Positions 40,387 through 47,577 of a stretch of 47,691 nucleotides of DNA are shown piece after piece (the stretch's first letter is position 1; each line of letters opens with the position of its first letter). Made by a program: the position numbers and the translations under genes. The stretch spans positions 1 to 47,691 of the forward strand of contig JALHMO010000034.1 of the NCBI GenBank assembly GCA_022844015.1, read 5' to 3'. This stretch comes from Reyranella sp. GTDB taxonomy: Bacteria; Pseudomonadota; Alphaproteobacteria; Reyranellales; Reyranellaceae. The notes under the pieces were generated by a model. The model did no database searches. It was given only the letters and a program-made list of their open reading frames with translations, and was not told the origin of the DNA.

Positions 40387-41355
40387 GTGAGGAAGCTGTT
40401 GCTGGCCGTCGCCGTGGCGGTGCTGCTTGGTCACCCAGCGAGCGCGCAGACCGGCGACAAGACGACCCTCGCCTTCGTCACCAACAGCGACACGGTGTTC
40501 TGGCGGCCAGCCGAGGCCGGCGTTCGCAAGGCACAGAGCGAGCTGGCGCGCTTCAATCTCGTGTTCAGGTATCTGCGGGAGCCGTCGACCGCCACGCAGA
40601 CACGCATGCTGGACGACCTTGTCGCGGCGGGAGCCGCCGGCATCGTCGTCAGCCCGGTCGACGGCATGATCGACACGATCGACCGCATTTCCGGCAAGGT
40701 CCCCGTGTTCACCACCGACAGCGATGTCCCCGACAGCAAGCGCGTCGCCTACTTCGGGTCGTCGAACACCGAGGCCGGCCGACAGGCCGGCGAGCTGCTG
40801 CGCAAGACGCTTCCGGGCGGCGGCAAGTGCATGGGCTTCGTCAGCCTGCTCCGGGTCACCAACGCGCAACACCGCATCGAGGGCGTGCGCCAGGCCCTGA
40901 AGGGCTCCGGCATCGAGCTCGTCGACGTGCTGGCCGACGACTTCGACAAGGCGCGCGCCAAGCGCAACGTCACGGAAACGCTGGCCACGCGACCCGACAT
41001 CAACTGCATGGTCGGCTTCTACGGCTACAACGCACCGCTCATCCTCGAAGGGCTGCGCGAGGCGGGCAAGATCGGCCAGGTCAAGGTCGTGGCCTTCGAC
41101 GAGGATCCGATCACCCTGGCCGGCGTGAAGGACGGCTCGATCGTCGGCACCATCGTGCAGCAGGCCTACGAATGGGGCTACCTGAGCATGATCGCCCTGG
41201 CGAGGTACGTCGAGGGCCGGCGATCCGACCTCCCGGCCGACGGACGCATCATCCTGCCGACGCGAGTCATCGACCGCGAGAATGTCGACGCCTATTGGAC
41301 CACCCTGAAGGCGATGCTGTGCTGCCTGCCGGCCGCGAAGGAGCTGACCCGCTGA
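40387..41355 (+). CDS. Sugar-type ABC transporter periplasmic binding protein (PBP type 1)
   Basis: A 322-residue protein with a Sec signal peptide (MRKLLLAVAVAVLLGHPASAQ). It is of the RbsB/XylF-like class: TTLAFVTNSDTVFWRPAEAGVRKA, LDDLVAAGAAGIVVSPVDG, VPVFTTDSDVPDSKR, VAYFGSSNTEAGRQAGELL, INCMVGFYGYNAPLILEGLREAG and VKVVAFDEDPITLAGVKDGSIVGTIVQQAYEWGY. These are the usual ligand-closing loops. GTG 40387 with GGAGAACC upstream is the start. No permease or ATPase follows, so it is an orphan; it may serve a chemosensor or a distant transporter. It is divergent from the exporter operon by 209 bp. Confidence 0.9.
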   Translation: MRKLLLAVAVAVLLGHPASAQTGDKTTLAFVTNSDTVFWRPAEAGVRKAQSELARFNLVFRYLREPSTATQTRMLDDLVAAGAAGIVVSPVDGMIDTIDRISGKVPVFTTDSDVPDSKRVAYFGSSNTEAGRQAGELLRKTLPGGGKCMGFVSLLRVTNAQHRIEGVRQALKGSGIELVDVLADDFDKARAKRNVTETLATRPDINCMVGFYGYNAPLILEGLREAGKIGQVKVVAFDEDPITLAGVKDGSIVGTIVQQAYEWGYLSMIALARYVEGRRSDLPADGRIILPTRVIDRENVDAYWTTLKAMLCCLPAAKELTR

Positions 41356-41418
41356 CCGGCGGGTGATCAGGCTCCGGAGCATGATCGGTTGACCTGGAAC
41401 CAGGCGGACGCCTTCTCC

Positions 41419-41508
41419 GTCATTCTGAGCGCAGCGAAGGATCTCAGCGCCGCCTCCAATGGGAGTACCTCGAGACCCCTGGCGATGAGATCCCTCGTCA
41501 GGATGACA
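41419..41508. repeat. Interspersed palindromic repeat (TCATCCCGAG type)
   Basis: Inverted ends GTCATTCTGAG (41419) and CTCGTCAGGATGAC (41508) with AAGGATCTCA pairing against TGAGATCCCT inside. Same family as 27769-27856 and 32739-32879. It lies between convergent genes and can fold as a bidirectional terminator. Confidence 0.8.
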
Positions 41509-41548
41509 GAATGGATGCCGAACCGGTTCAACGTAAGCCGACTGCGCT

Positions 41549-42910
41549 CTAGAAGCTGACGATCGTCTTGAGGCCGAGGACCACGACGTCCCGGGTGGCG
41601 CTGCTGCCGCCGGGGCTGTGGATGTACTGGATGTTCGGCCGGATGAGGAAGCCGGGCGTCGCCTCGAACGTATAGTCCAGCTCGAGAACGTACTCCGAAT
41701 CCTTGACCGGCACGGGCCCGAGCCCGAGGGCGTTCTGCAGGCTCGCGGCGTCGGTGATCCGGCGATTCTGGCGCGTCGTGCCGATGGCGAAGGCGACCAC
41801 GTCGTTGGGGCGCGACCTGAACGGCCCGGTGTACCAGAAGCCGGCGGCGATCTGCCGGTCGGTCGTCGCCGTGACGGCATCGGCGATCGCCGCGTTGAAG
41901 AAAACGCGCAGGCCCTTGTTGGGGTTGTCGGCGCTGCTGCGCGTGATCTGCTGCTGGAAGCTCACATAGGCTCCGTACAATCCCTGGCGCATCGCCGGCG
42001 GCTGCCCGGATATCGCGAACGGATTGCCGAAGCCGTCGGACACGGCGTCGGGCTGCTGGCCCGACGAGTACCAGCCGCCGACCTTGTAGCTGCCGGCCAG
42101 CCAGCCGCCTCGGAACGTCGGCTGCCAGGCGATCTCGACCGGCACCAGCACGCCGGTCGAGCCGTGGTACCAGACCGGCCACAGCTTGTTGTCGAAGCCG
42201 AGATACTGCTGGTTCTGGTCGAACACGCCGACCTGGGCGTAGCCGAGCCCCTCGCGCGCGACCTTGACCCGGCTGCCCCACTGGCTGATCGGCCAGTTGA
42301 AGATGTAGCCGCCGGCAATGTTGCCCGGCTGCGAGCCGCAGAAGGTCAGGTTCTGGAAATCGCAGGGGAAGGTGGCGAAGTCGCCGCCGACCGACATGCG
42401 GCCCCAGCGCCAGCTCACCGTGCGATCGAGGTACATCTGCTCGAACCACATCTGGGTGAGCCGCACGGTCTGGCCGCGGCCGTACACCTCCTGGACGAGC
42501 TGGAAGCTGCCGAGCTGGGCATCCTCGACCAGGTTGCGGCCGGCGCGCGAGGTATAGGTGATCTGGATCATAGCGTCGTGCAGGCCGACGAGGCGCTCGA
42601 GATCCAGCGTCGTGCCGAAGGCGACCTGATCGGCATAGTCGACCATCTGCCGCACGCCCCCGGCCGCGTTGTAGGCGCTCTCGGTGACGTAGACGAGCTG
42701 CAGGTCGATGCCCTTGTCGAGCAGCGCCGTCCGGTGGCCGCCCCAGGTGCCGGTCAGCCAGGGCATGGGATGCGTGGCGGCCGACTCCGCCCGGGCGAGG
42801 TCGCCCCGGAGCAGCATCGCGAGCGCCAGCCCGAGCATCGCGACCGCCTGCCCGAGCCGCCGCAGCGCTGCCGGCAGGGCATTCGACCAATCGCTCTCGC
42901 GCGTCGGCAA
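41549..42910 (-). CDS. OprB-type carbohydrate porin
   Basis: A 453-residue outer-membrane protein. A signal peptide covers about residues 1-42 (AMLGLALAMLLRGDLARAES). Mature landmarks of the OprB (carbohydrate-selective porin) family are WLTGTWGGHRTALLDKGIDL, QLVYVTESAYN, the girdle of alternating strands, GGDFATFPCDFQNLTFCG, GVLVPVEIAWQPTFRGGWLAGSYKVGGWY, and a C-terminal strand DVVVLGLKTIVSF ending in Phe, the sorting signal for the BAM machinery. It may bring in the sugar or sugar-acid that the neighbouring orphan binding protein or the Tct system uses. Convergent with the binding-protein gene across a palindromic repeat. Confidence 0.88.
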   Translation of the reverse strand: MPTRESDWSNALPAALRRLGQAVAMLGLALAMLLRGDLARAESAATHPMPWLTGTWGGHRTALLDKGIDLQLVYVTESAYNAAGGVRQMVDYADQVAFGTTLDLERLVGLHDAMIQITYTSRAGRNLVEDAQLGSFQLVQEVYGRGQTVRLTQMWFEQMYLDRTVSWRWGRMSVGGDFATFPCDFQNLTFCGSQPGNIAGGYIFNWPISQWGSRVKVAREGLGYAQVGVFDQNQQYLGFDNKLWPVWYHGSTGVLVPVEIAWQPTFRGGWLAGSYKVGGWYSSGQQPDAVSDGFGNPFAISGQPPAMRQGLYGAYVSFQQQITRSSADNPNKGLRVFFNAAIADAVTATTDRQIAAGFWYTGPFRSRPNDVVAFAIGTTRQNRRITDAASLQNALGLGPVPVKDSEYVLELDYTFEATPGFLIRPNIQYIHSPGGSSATRDVVVLGLKTIVSF

Positions 42911-42928
42911 GCTCGCGACCTTCCTGCG

Positions 42929-43159
42929 TCACCGCGTTGCAGTGCTTGAAGAGTGTTCAGGCGAGTCGAGCTCGGAGACGCGCTCGACCCAGCTCATCGC
43001 GTCTTCTTCCTGTGCCCTCACGAGGCGCGCGACCTGGGCGGCGATACGGCGGCGCACAGGCCGCGAACAGCTGTCGGGCACCACCAGCCGAAGCTCGCGC
43101 AGGCCAAGTTTGCGTCGCCGCTCGCGCAGCACCCTCATGCGTTCGGCCGATATCGACAT
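42929..43159 (-). CDS. MazE-like antitoxin (DUF3018-type), orphan
   Basis: A 76-residue basic protein: MSISAERMRVLRERRRKLGL, then RLVVPDSCSRPVRRRIAAQ and EEDAMSWVERVSELDS. This resembles the short antitoxins of MazF/PemK-type systems annotated as DUF3018 (RMQ-LRERRRAAGLR start, central VPD, acidic C-terminus with W). A partner toxin would be expected directly downstream, but only 18 bp separate it from the porin start at 42910. So the antitoxin is alone, or its toxin is elsewhere. ATG 43159 has CGGAG upstream. Confidence 0.55.
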   Translation of the reverse strand: MSISAERMRVLRERRRKLGLRELRLVVPDSCSRPVRRRIAAQVARLVRAQEEDAMSWVERVSELDSPEHSSSTATR

Positions 43160-43410
43160 GCCGGCACTCCGTGGCTAGGCAGCAACTGCCTAACGCGTTG
43201 TCCAAACCGGCGCAAACGAGGCGGTCCATCCCTGGGCCCCCGATCGAGCCGAACAGACTGAACTCATGGCGTCGCAATCGGCACGAAACGCCTCATGGCT
43301 CGAGGATGCGTCCGGACCGAAAATCGGCGAGCGCCTGTTCCGCGAGCGAGCTTGTCGGGTCTGCTTCGCATCGCGCTCGACCTTCCGGTCGAGCCGGCTC
43401 GCCGCAAGCC

Positions 43411-44895
43411 TCAGCCCGGCCGCGCCCGGCGCTTCGGCCACAGGCCGAGCACGAGCAGCACCACCGCCACGACCGCGAAGCCCGTCGACAGATAGCTGTG
43501 CAGGAAGATCGTCGGGTCGCCGTCGGAGATCGCCAGGGCCTGGCGCACCGAGCGCTCGAAGATCGGGCCCAGCACGTAGGCCAGGATGACGATGCCGAGG
43601 TCGAAGCCGTGCCGGCGCAGGCCGTAGCCGACGAAGCCGAACACCACGGCGAGCGCCACGTCGGCCGGGTTGCCGCTCGAGGAATAGACCCCGATCAGGC
43701 AGACCACGAGGATCATGGGCGTCAGGTAGGCGCGCGGGATCTGCAGGATGCGCACGAACAGGCCGACCAGCGGCAGGTTCAGGATCAGCAGCATCACGTT
43801 GCCGATATACATGCTGGCGACGACGCCCCAGAAGACCTCCGGCTGGCGCTCGAGGATGGTCGGGCCCGGCGTCACGCCATGGATGATGAAGGCGCCGAGC
43901 AGCAGCGCGGTGATGGCGTTCGCCGGGATGCCCATGCAGAGCAGCGGCACGAAGGCGCCGGCAGTGCCGGCGTTGTTGGCCGACTCCGGCCCGGCCACGC
44001 CCTCGACCGCGCCCTTGCCGAATTCCTCGGGATGGCGCGAGAGCTTGCGCTCCATGGCGTACGACAGGAACGAGGCCAGCACCGCGCCGCCGCCGGGCAG
44101 CAGCCCGACCAGGAAGCCCAGCGCGGTGCCGCGCAGCGTCGGCCCGACCGAGCGCCGCGCTTCCTCGGCGGACGGCAGGAAGCCCAGCACGCCCGTCGGC
44201 GCCGGCAGCACCTTCATCTCCGCCACTGTCTGGCGCGCCATGAACAGCACCTCGGAGAGGCCGAACAGGCCGATCGCCAGCGGCACCAGGTTGACGCCGT
44301 CGCCCAGCGCCAGGATGCCGAAGGTCAGCCGCGGCGTCATGCTGATCGGGTCGCTGCCCACGGTGCCCAGCAGCAGGCCGAACGCCGCCATCAGCAGCGC
44401 GCGCGGCAGCGAGCCCGACGACATGTAGGTCACCAGCGTGAGGCCGGCCAGCATCAGCATGGCGTACTCGGCCGGCCCGAACTTCAGCACCAGCTCGGCG
44501 AGCGGTGGCGACAGGAAGGAGATGCCGATCACGCCCACCGTGCCGGCGAAGAACGAGCCGATGCCGGCGATGCCGAGCGCTGCCCCGGCGCGGCCCTTGC
44601 GCGCCATCTCGTAGCCGTCGAGGCAGGTCACCACCGAGGAGGCCTCGCCCGGGATGCGCATCAGCACCGAGGTCACCGTACCGCCGTAGGCGACGCCGTA
44701 GTAGATGCCCGACAGCATGATGATGGCCGACGTCACGTCCATCTTGAAGGTGATCGGCAGCAGGATCGCGATGGTGGTGAGCGGCCCCAGCCCCGGCAGG
44801 ATGCCGACGATGGTGCCCAGCAGCACGCCGACGAAGCAGTAGAGGAGGTTGTCGAGCGACAGCGTGACCGCGAAGCCCTGCAGCAATGCTTCCAT
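43411..44895 (-). CDS. tctA: Tripartite tricarboxylate transporter permease TctA
   Basis: A 494-residue membrane protein with about ten helices. Family motifs are GTIVGILPGLGPLTTIAILLPITF near the N-terminus, YGGTVTSVLMRIPGEASSVVTCLDGYEMARKGRAG, and the second half repeat VGLLPGGGAVLASFLSYAMERKLS with GPESANNAGTAGAFVPLLCMGIP. TctA is the large permease of the TctCBA system, which takes up tri- or dicarboxylates using the ion gradient. It lies downstream of tctC and tctB on the minus strand, with a palindromic repeat in the tctB-tctA gap. Confidence 0.95.
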   Translation of the reverse strand: MEALLQGFAVTLSLDNLLYCFVGVLLGTIVGILPGLGPLTTIAILLPITFKMDVTSAIIMLSGIYYGVAYGGTVTSVLMRIPGEASSVVTCLDGYEMARKGRAGAALGIAGIGSFFAGTVGVIGISFLSPPLAELVLKFGPAEYAMLMLAGLTLVTYMSSGSLPRALLMAAFGLLLGTVGSDPISMTPRLTFGILALGDGVNLVPLAIGLFGLSEVLFMARQTVAEMKVLPAPTGVLGFLPSAEEARRSVGPTLRGTALGFLVGLLPGGGAVLASFLSYAMERKLSRHPEEFGKGAVEGVAGPESANNAGTAGAFVPLLCMGIPANAITALLLGAFIIHGVTPGPTILERQPEVFWGVVASMYIGNVMLLILNLPLVGLFVRILQIPRAYLTPMILVVCLIGVYSSSGNPADVALAVVFGFVGYGLRRHGFDLGIVILAYVLGPIFERSVRQALAISDGDPTIFLHSYLSTGFAVVAVVLLVLGLWPKRRARPG

Positions 44896-44936
44896 GGGGA
44901 CTCAGCGCCTCCGCGAGCTCGACGCACCAAGCCAAG

Positions 44937-45049
44937 CCTCATCCCGAGGAGCACGCCGCAGGGCTGCATCTCGATGGATGGGCCCCAGGCCAGGTGCCGG
45001 TTGCCCATCCTTCGAGACGCCGCGCTTTGCGCGGCTCCTCAGGATGAGG
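44937..45049. repeat. Interspersed palindromic repeat (CCTTCGAGACGC / CTCAGGATGAGG type)
   Basis: Left arm CCTCATCCCGAGGAG at 44937, right arm CTCCTCAGGATGAGG to 45049, with GCATCTCGATGGATGGG against CCCATCCTTCGAGACGC inside. Same family as 2773-2882 and 8671-8835. It lies within the tctB-tctA gap, so it could fold in the transcript and lower or stabilise expression of one part. Confidence 0.85.
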
Positions 45050-45137
45050 GCTTTGGAATGCGCGAAGCTGCGAAGCAGCGAAGAAGCGAAGACATGAGCG
45101 AGCGGGACGCTCGCGGTCCGGAAGACCATGAGCCCCC

Positions 45138-45647
45138 TCACCGCACCAGCGTGTAGAACGCGCGCTCGATCGGGCTCTCCGGCAGGTCGACCCGCAGGAG
45201 CCAGCCGAAGCAGACCAGGCCGACCAGCGCGGCGCCGGCGCCGTAGCCCAGCGCCGCCGCCCACGAGCGCCGCTCGGCGAAGCGCACGATGACGACAGAC
45301 ACCGCGATGGCCGTGGCGACGAAGCCGGCCCACGCCGCCCCCGCCGCCAGCACGACCAGCGCCAGCGCATAGAGCGCGAAGCAGCGCCGCGTCTCCGCCG
45401 TCGCCGCCACCGTCTCGGAATCGCCCTCCTCGGTCTCGCCGGCGCGGCCCGGCGCCACCACGACGAGCAGGGCCAGGGCGACGCACACCGCCGCCACCAG
45501 TTGCGGGAAAAAGCCGGCACCCGGCCCGTCGAAGCCCCAGCTCTCGAGCCGCAGCGCCTGCGCCAGCCCGACCAGCGCCGCCGCCAGCAGGCCGAGCGCG
45601 CCGAGCCGCGCGCCGCCCAGTCGCCCCAGGCCGCTCCAGCGGCTCAC
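45138..45647 (-). CDS. tctB: Tripartite tricarboxylate transporter small membrane protein TctB
   Basis: About 169 residues with four predicted membrane segments: LGALGLLAAALVGLAQAL, FFPQLVAAVCVALALLVVV, CFALYALALVVLAAGAAWAGFVATAIAVSVVIV and ALGYGAGAALVGLVCFGWLL. Position between tctC and tctA, the GPGAGFFPQ motif after the first helix and the small size fit TctB. The GTG at 45647 is preferred; it overlaps the stop of the tandem-repeat ORF (GTGA, 45644-45647). A longer frame to 45767 runs through the repeats. Confidence 0.85.
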   Translation of the reverse strand: MSRWSGLGRLGGARLGALGLLAAALVGLAQALRLESWGFDGPGAGFFPQLVAAVCVALALLVVVAPGRAGETEEGDSETVAATAETRRCFALYALALVVLAAGAAWAGFVATAIAVSVVIVRFAERRSWAAALGYGAGAALVGLVCFGWLLRVDLPESPIERAFYTLVR

Positions 45648-45862
45648 GGCGCCACCCGCTGACGCACGTCCGGCCGCTTCGGCACGCCCGCCTGCTGCAA
45701 GACGCCCACGTGCTGCAACAGGCCCACGAGCCGCAACAGGCCTGCGTGCTGCAACAGGCCCGGCCACTTCAACGCGTTCACCTGCCTCGAAGCGCTCACC
45801 TGCCTCGAAGCGCTCACCTGCCTCGAAGCGCTCACCCGGTTCATGGCGACCCGACGATTCAT
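45644..45862 (-). CDS. Possible 72-residue hexapeptide-repeat ORF between tctC and tctB
   Basis: An ATG 17 bp after the tctC stop opens a 72-residue frame ending in the GTGA overlap with tctB. The product has three identical VSASRQ hexamers, then a run of related hexamers (GLLQHA, GLLRLV, GLLQHV, GVLQQA). These come from two sets of 18-bp tandem repeats. The precise coupling to both neighbours suggests translation across the gap, but the low complexity means it may be a chance frame kept open by an in-phase repeat length. I recognise no family. Confidence 0.3.
   Translation of the reverse strand: MNRRVAMNRVSASRQVSASRQVSASRQVNALKWPGLLQHAGLLRLVGLLQHVGVLQQAGVPKRPDVRQRVAP
45693..45834. repeat. 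Two arrays of 18-bp tandem repeats between tctC and tctB
   Basis: Array one, 45693-45764: four units of TGCTGCAACAGGCCCACG type, with one to a few changes each. Array two, 45781-45834: three identical units CCTGCCTCGAAGCGCTCA. Both have an 18-bp period, so any reading frame crossing them keeps its phase and yields hexapeptide repeats. Such arrays vary in copy number between strains. Confidence 0.85.
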
Positions 45863-45878
45863 CCCGCCCGGCCCTTCA

Positions 45879-46862
45879 TCAGGCCGGCTTCTTGGCCATG
45901 CCGGTTTCCTTGAGGATCGGCACCAGCTCGCCCTCGATCGACTTCAGCAGCGCGGCGTAGTCCTTGCCGCTGCGCCACACCGGCTCGATGCCGAGATCGT
46001 CGATCTTCTTGCGCACGTCGTCCTCCGCCATAACCTCGGCCAGCGCCTTCTCCAGGCGCTCCTTGATCGCCGGATCGACGCCGGCCGGCAGGGCGTATCC
46101 GAACGGGCCGTTGGTGACGGCGTTGTAGCCCAGTTCGCGCAGCGTCTTGACCTCGGGATAGTACGGCCAGCGCTTCTCGGCCGCCGAGGCGAGCAGGCGG
46201 AGCTTGCCGGCCTCGATCTGCGGCCGCATCTCGGTGACGGTCTGGATCACCGCATCGACGTGTCCGCCGATCGCCGCCGTCACCGATTCGACGCCGCCCG
46301 GGAAGACGACCCAGCGGAACTTGGCGCCGGTGAGCTTGGCCAGCTGGAACATCGCCACGACGTTGGTGACGTTGTTGGAGCTGTAGGTCTGCTGCTTCTG
46401 CTTGCCGGCGGCGATCAGGTCGTCGATCGACTTGATCGGCCCGTCCGCCCGCGCGCCGACGCCGTAGCGCAGCGCCGCCACCTGGCCCAGGATATCGAAC
46501 GCCTTCCACGGCTCGTAGGTCACGTTCATCATGTTGGGCACGGCGATGTGGGAGGAGATCGCCACCAGCCCGAACGTGTGCCCGTCCGGCGTCGCCTGCG
46601 CCAAGGTCGTCGGCCCGAGCGCGCCCGCGCCGCCCACGACGTTCTTGACGATGACCGTGGCGCCCAGCTTCTTCTCGAGCGCCTGCGCCAGGATGCGCGC
46701 CGTCAGGTCGGTCGCGGCGCCCGGCGCGTTCGGATTGATCAGCGAAATTTCGCGAGCCGGCCACTTGCTCGACTGGGCGATGGCGGGCGCAGCCGGGGCC
46801 GTGGCCACGATCGCGGCCAGGGCGCTGCCTCCCCGCAGGACGGTTCTACGACGCAGACGCAT
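45879..46862 (-). CDS. tctC: Tripartite tricarboxylate transporter substrate-binding protein (TctC/Bug family)
   Basis: A 327-residue periplasmic protein with a twin-arginine-like signal peptide (MRLRRRTVLRGGSALAAIVA...APAIAQ). Bug-family motifs: PAREISLINPNAPGAATDLTARIL, VIVKNVVGGAGALGPTTLAQATPDGHTFG, FPGGVESVTAAIGGHVDAVIQTVTE, LRLLASAAEKRWPYYPEVKTLRELGY and the C-terminal RKKIDDLGIEPVW. It captures a carboxylate and hands it to TctA/TctB. ATG 46862 has GGGAGGAG 8 bp upstream; the longer frame to 47132 enters a repeat. First gene of the tct operon. Confidence 0.94.
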   Translation of the reverse strand: MRLRRRTVLRGGSALAAIVATAPAAPAIAQSSKWPAREISLINPNAPGAATDLTARILAQALEKKLGATVIVKNVVGGAGALGPTTLAQATPDGHTFGLVAISSHIAVPNMMNVTYEPWKAFDILGQVAALRYGVGARADGPIKSIDDLIAAGKQKQQTYSSNNVTNVVAMFQLAKLTGAKFRWVVFPGGVESVTAAIGGHVDAVIQTVTEMRPQIEAGKLRLLASAAEKRWPYYPEVKTLRELGYNAVTNGPFGYALPAGVDPAIKERLEKALAEVMAEDDVRKKIDDLGIEPVWRSGKDYAALLKSIEGELVPILKETGMAKKPA

Positions 46863-46983
46863 GACGACTACTCCTCCCATGGATCCGGCCGGTGCCGGAG
46901 GACGCAAATGTGGGAGAATGAATGCCCATTCACCGGCGCGACCGCAATGGGCTCTTGGCCGCAGGTTCCGCGCCACCCTCGGA

Positions 46984-47432
46984 CGCCAACTTTCCGGTTC
47001 TCCTCCCCGGCGTCGCTGCACCGGAGTGGACACATCCAGATCGGGATGGAGGTCGCTCATTGGGTCCTCTCCGCCCGCGCGAGCGGCGCGTGAGCGGGGG
47101 GAGAGGAAGGGGCTGTCGAATTCACACATCATGCTGTCCTCCCTGCGCGAAGCGCGGGGAGGTGCCCCCGACAGGGGGCGGAGGGGTCAAGGGGAACACA
47201 CGTCCCGCTTGAACAGTTGTCTTGGCGATACGACCAGCCGGCGATGACATCCCAACGCGATGCACTTGCCCCGCAATTGAACCGCAAGAACATGGACGGA
47301 CGCTTCGACTGAGGCTCCTGACCCCTCCGCCCCCTGTCGGGGGCACCTCCCCGCGCTTCGCGCAGGGAGGACGACATGACGTGCGAATTCGACAGCCCAG
47401 CTTCGCTGGGGACAAGAACAGGAAAGTTGGCG
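46984..47432. repeat. Nested palindromic element with 79-bp inner arms
   Basis: Outer arms CGCCAACTTTCC (46984-46995) and GGAAAGTTGGCG (47421-47432) are perfect over 12 bp and continue imperfectly through TCTCCTCCCC. A separate hairpin (CCTCTCCGCCCGCGC with GCGCGTGAGCGGGGGGAGAGG) lies at about 47065-47108. The inner arms 47111-47189 and 47319-47397 are each 79 bp and nearly perfect reverse complements. The spacer 47190-47318 holds no plausible gene. The theme and nesting match 8582-9038, so both are copies of the same kind of composite repeat. Together with 46863-46983 it makes a long gene-free stretch. Confidence 0.8.
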
Positions 47433-47481
47433 CGCTGCTGGCAATCGCGGGCCCAGCGCATCCCACCAAACATTCCTCTTT

Positions 47482-47529
47482 TATACATGTATAGAGTTGA
47501 CATAAAGATTCTGTTTTTATACATGTATC
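47482..47529 (+). promoter_or_regulatory. Promoter with two copies of the palindrome ATACATGTAT
   Basis: ATACATGTAT occurs at 47483-47492 (extended to TATACATGTATA, 47482-47493) and again at 47519-47528, centres 36 bp apart. Between them lies TTGACA (47497-47502), a good -35 box; a -10 would fall in TATACA/TACATG (47518-47525), so the second palindrome covers it. A further near copy, AATACATCAT, follows at about 47533. The arrangement fits two operator sites for a dimeric regulator controlling the gene at 47578. AT-rich DNA here is striking against the GC-rich surroundings. Confidence 0.6.
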
Positions 47530-47577
47530 ATTAATACATCATTGGAGCCGCTGGCTCCGGCACGAGGGGGAAACGCA

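Noticed and set aside
42937..45156. Plus-strand ORF of 739 residues over tctA
   Set aside because: His/Gln/Arg-rich antisense shadow of a clear TctA gene.
45693..45834. CRISPR array
   Set aside because: The 18-bp units are directly adjacent with no spacers, and there are no cas genes.
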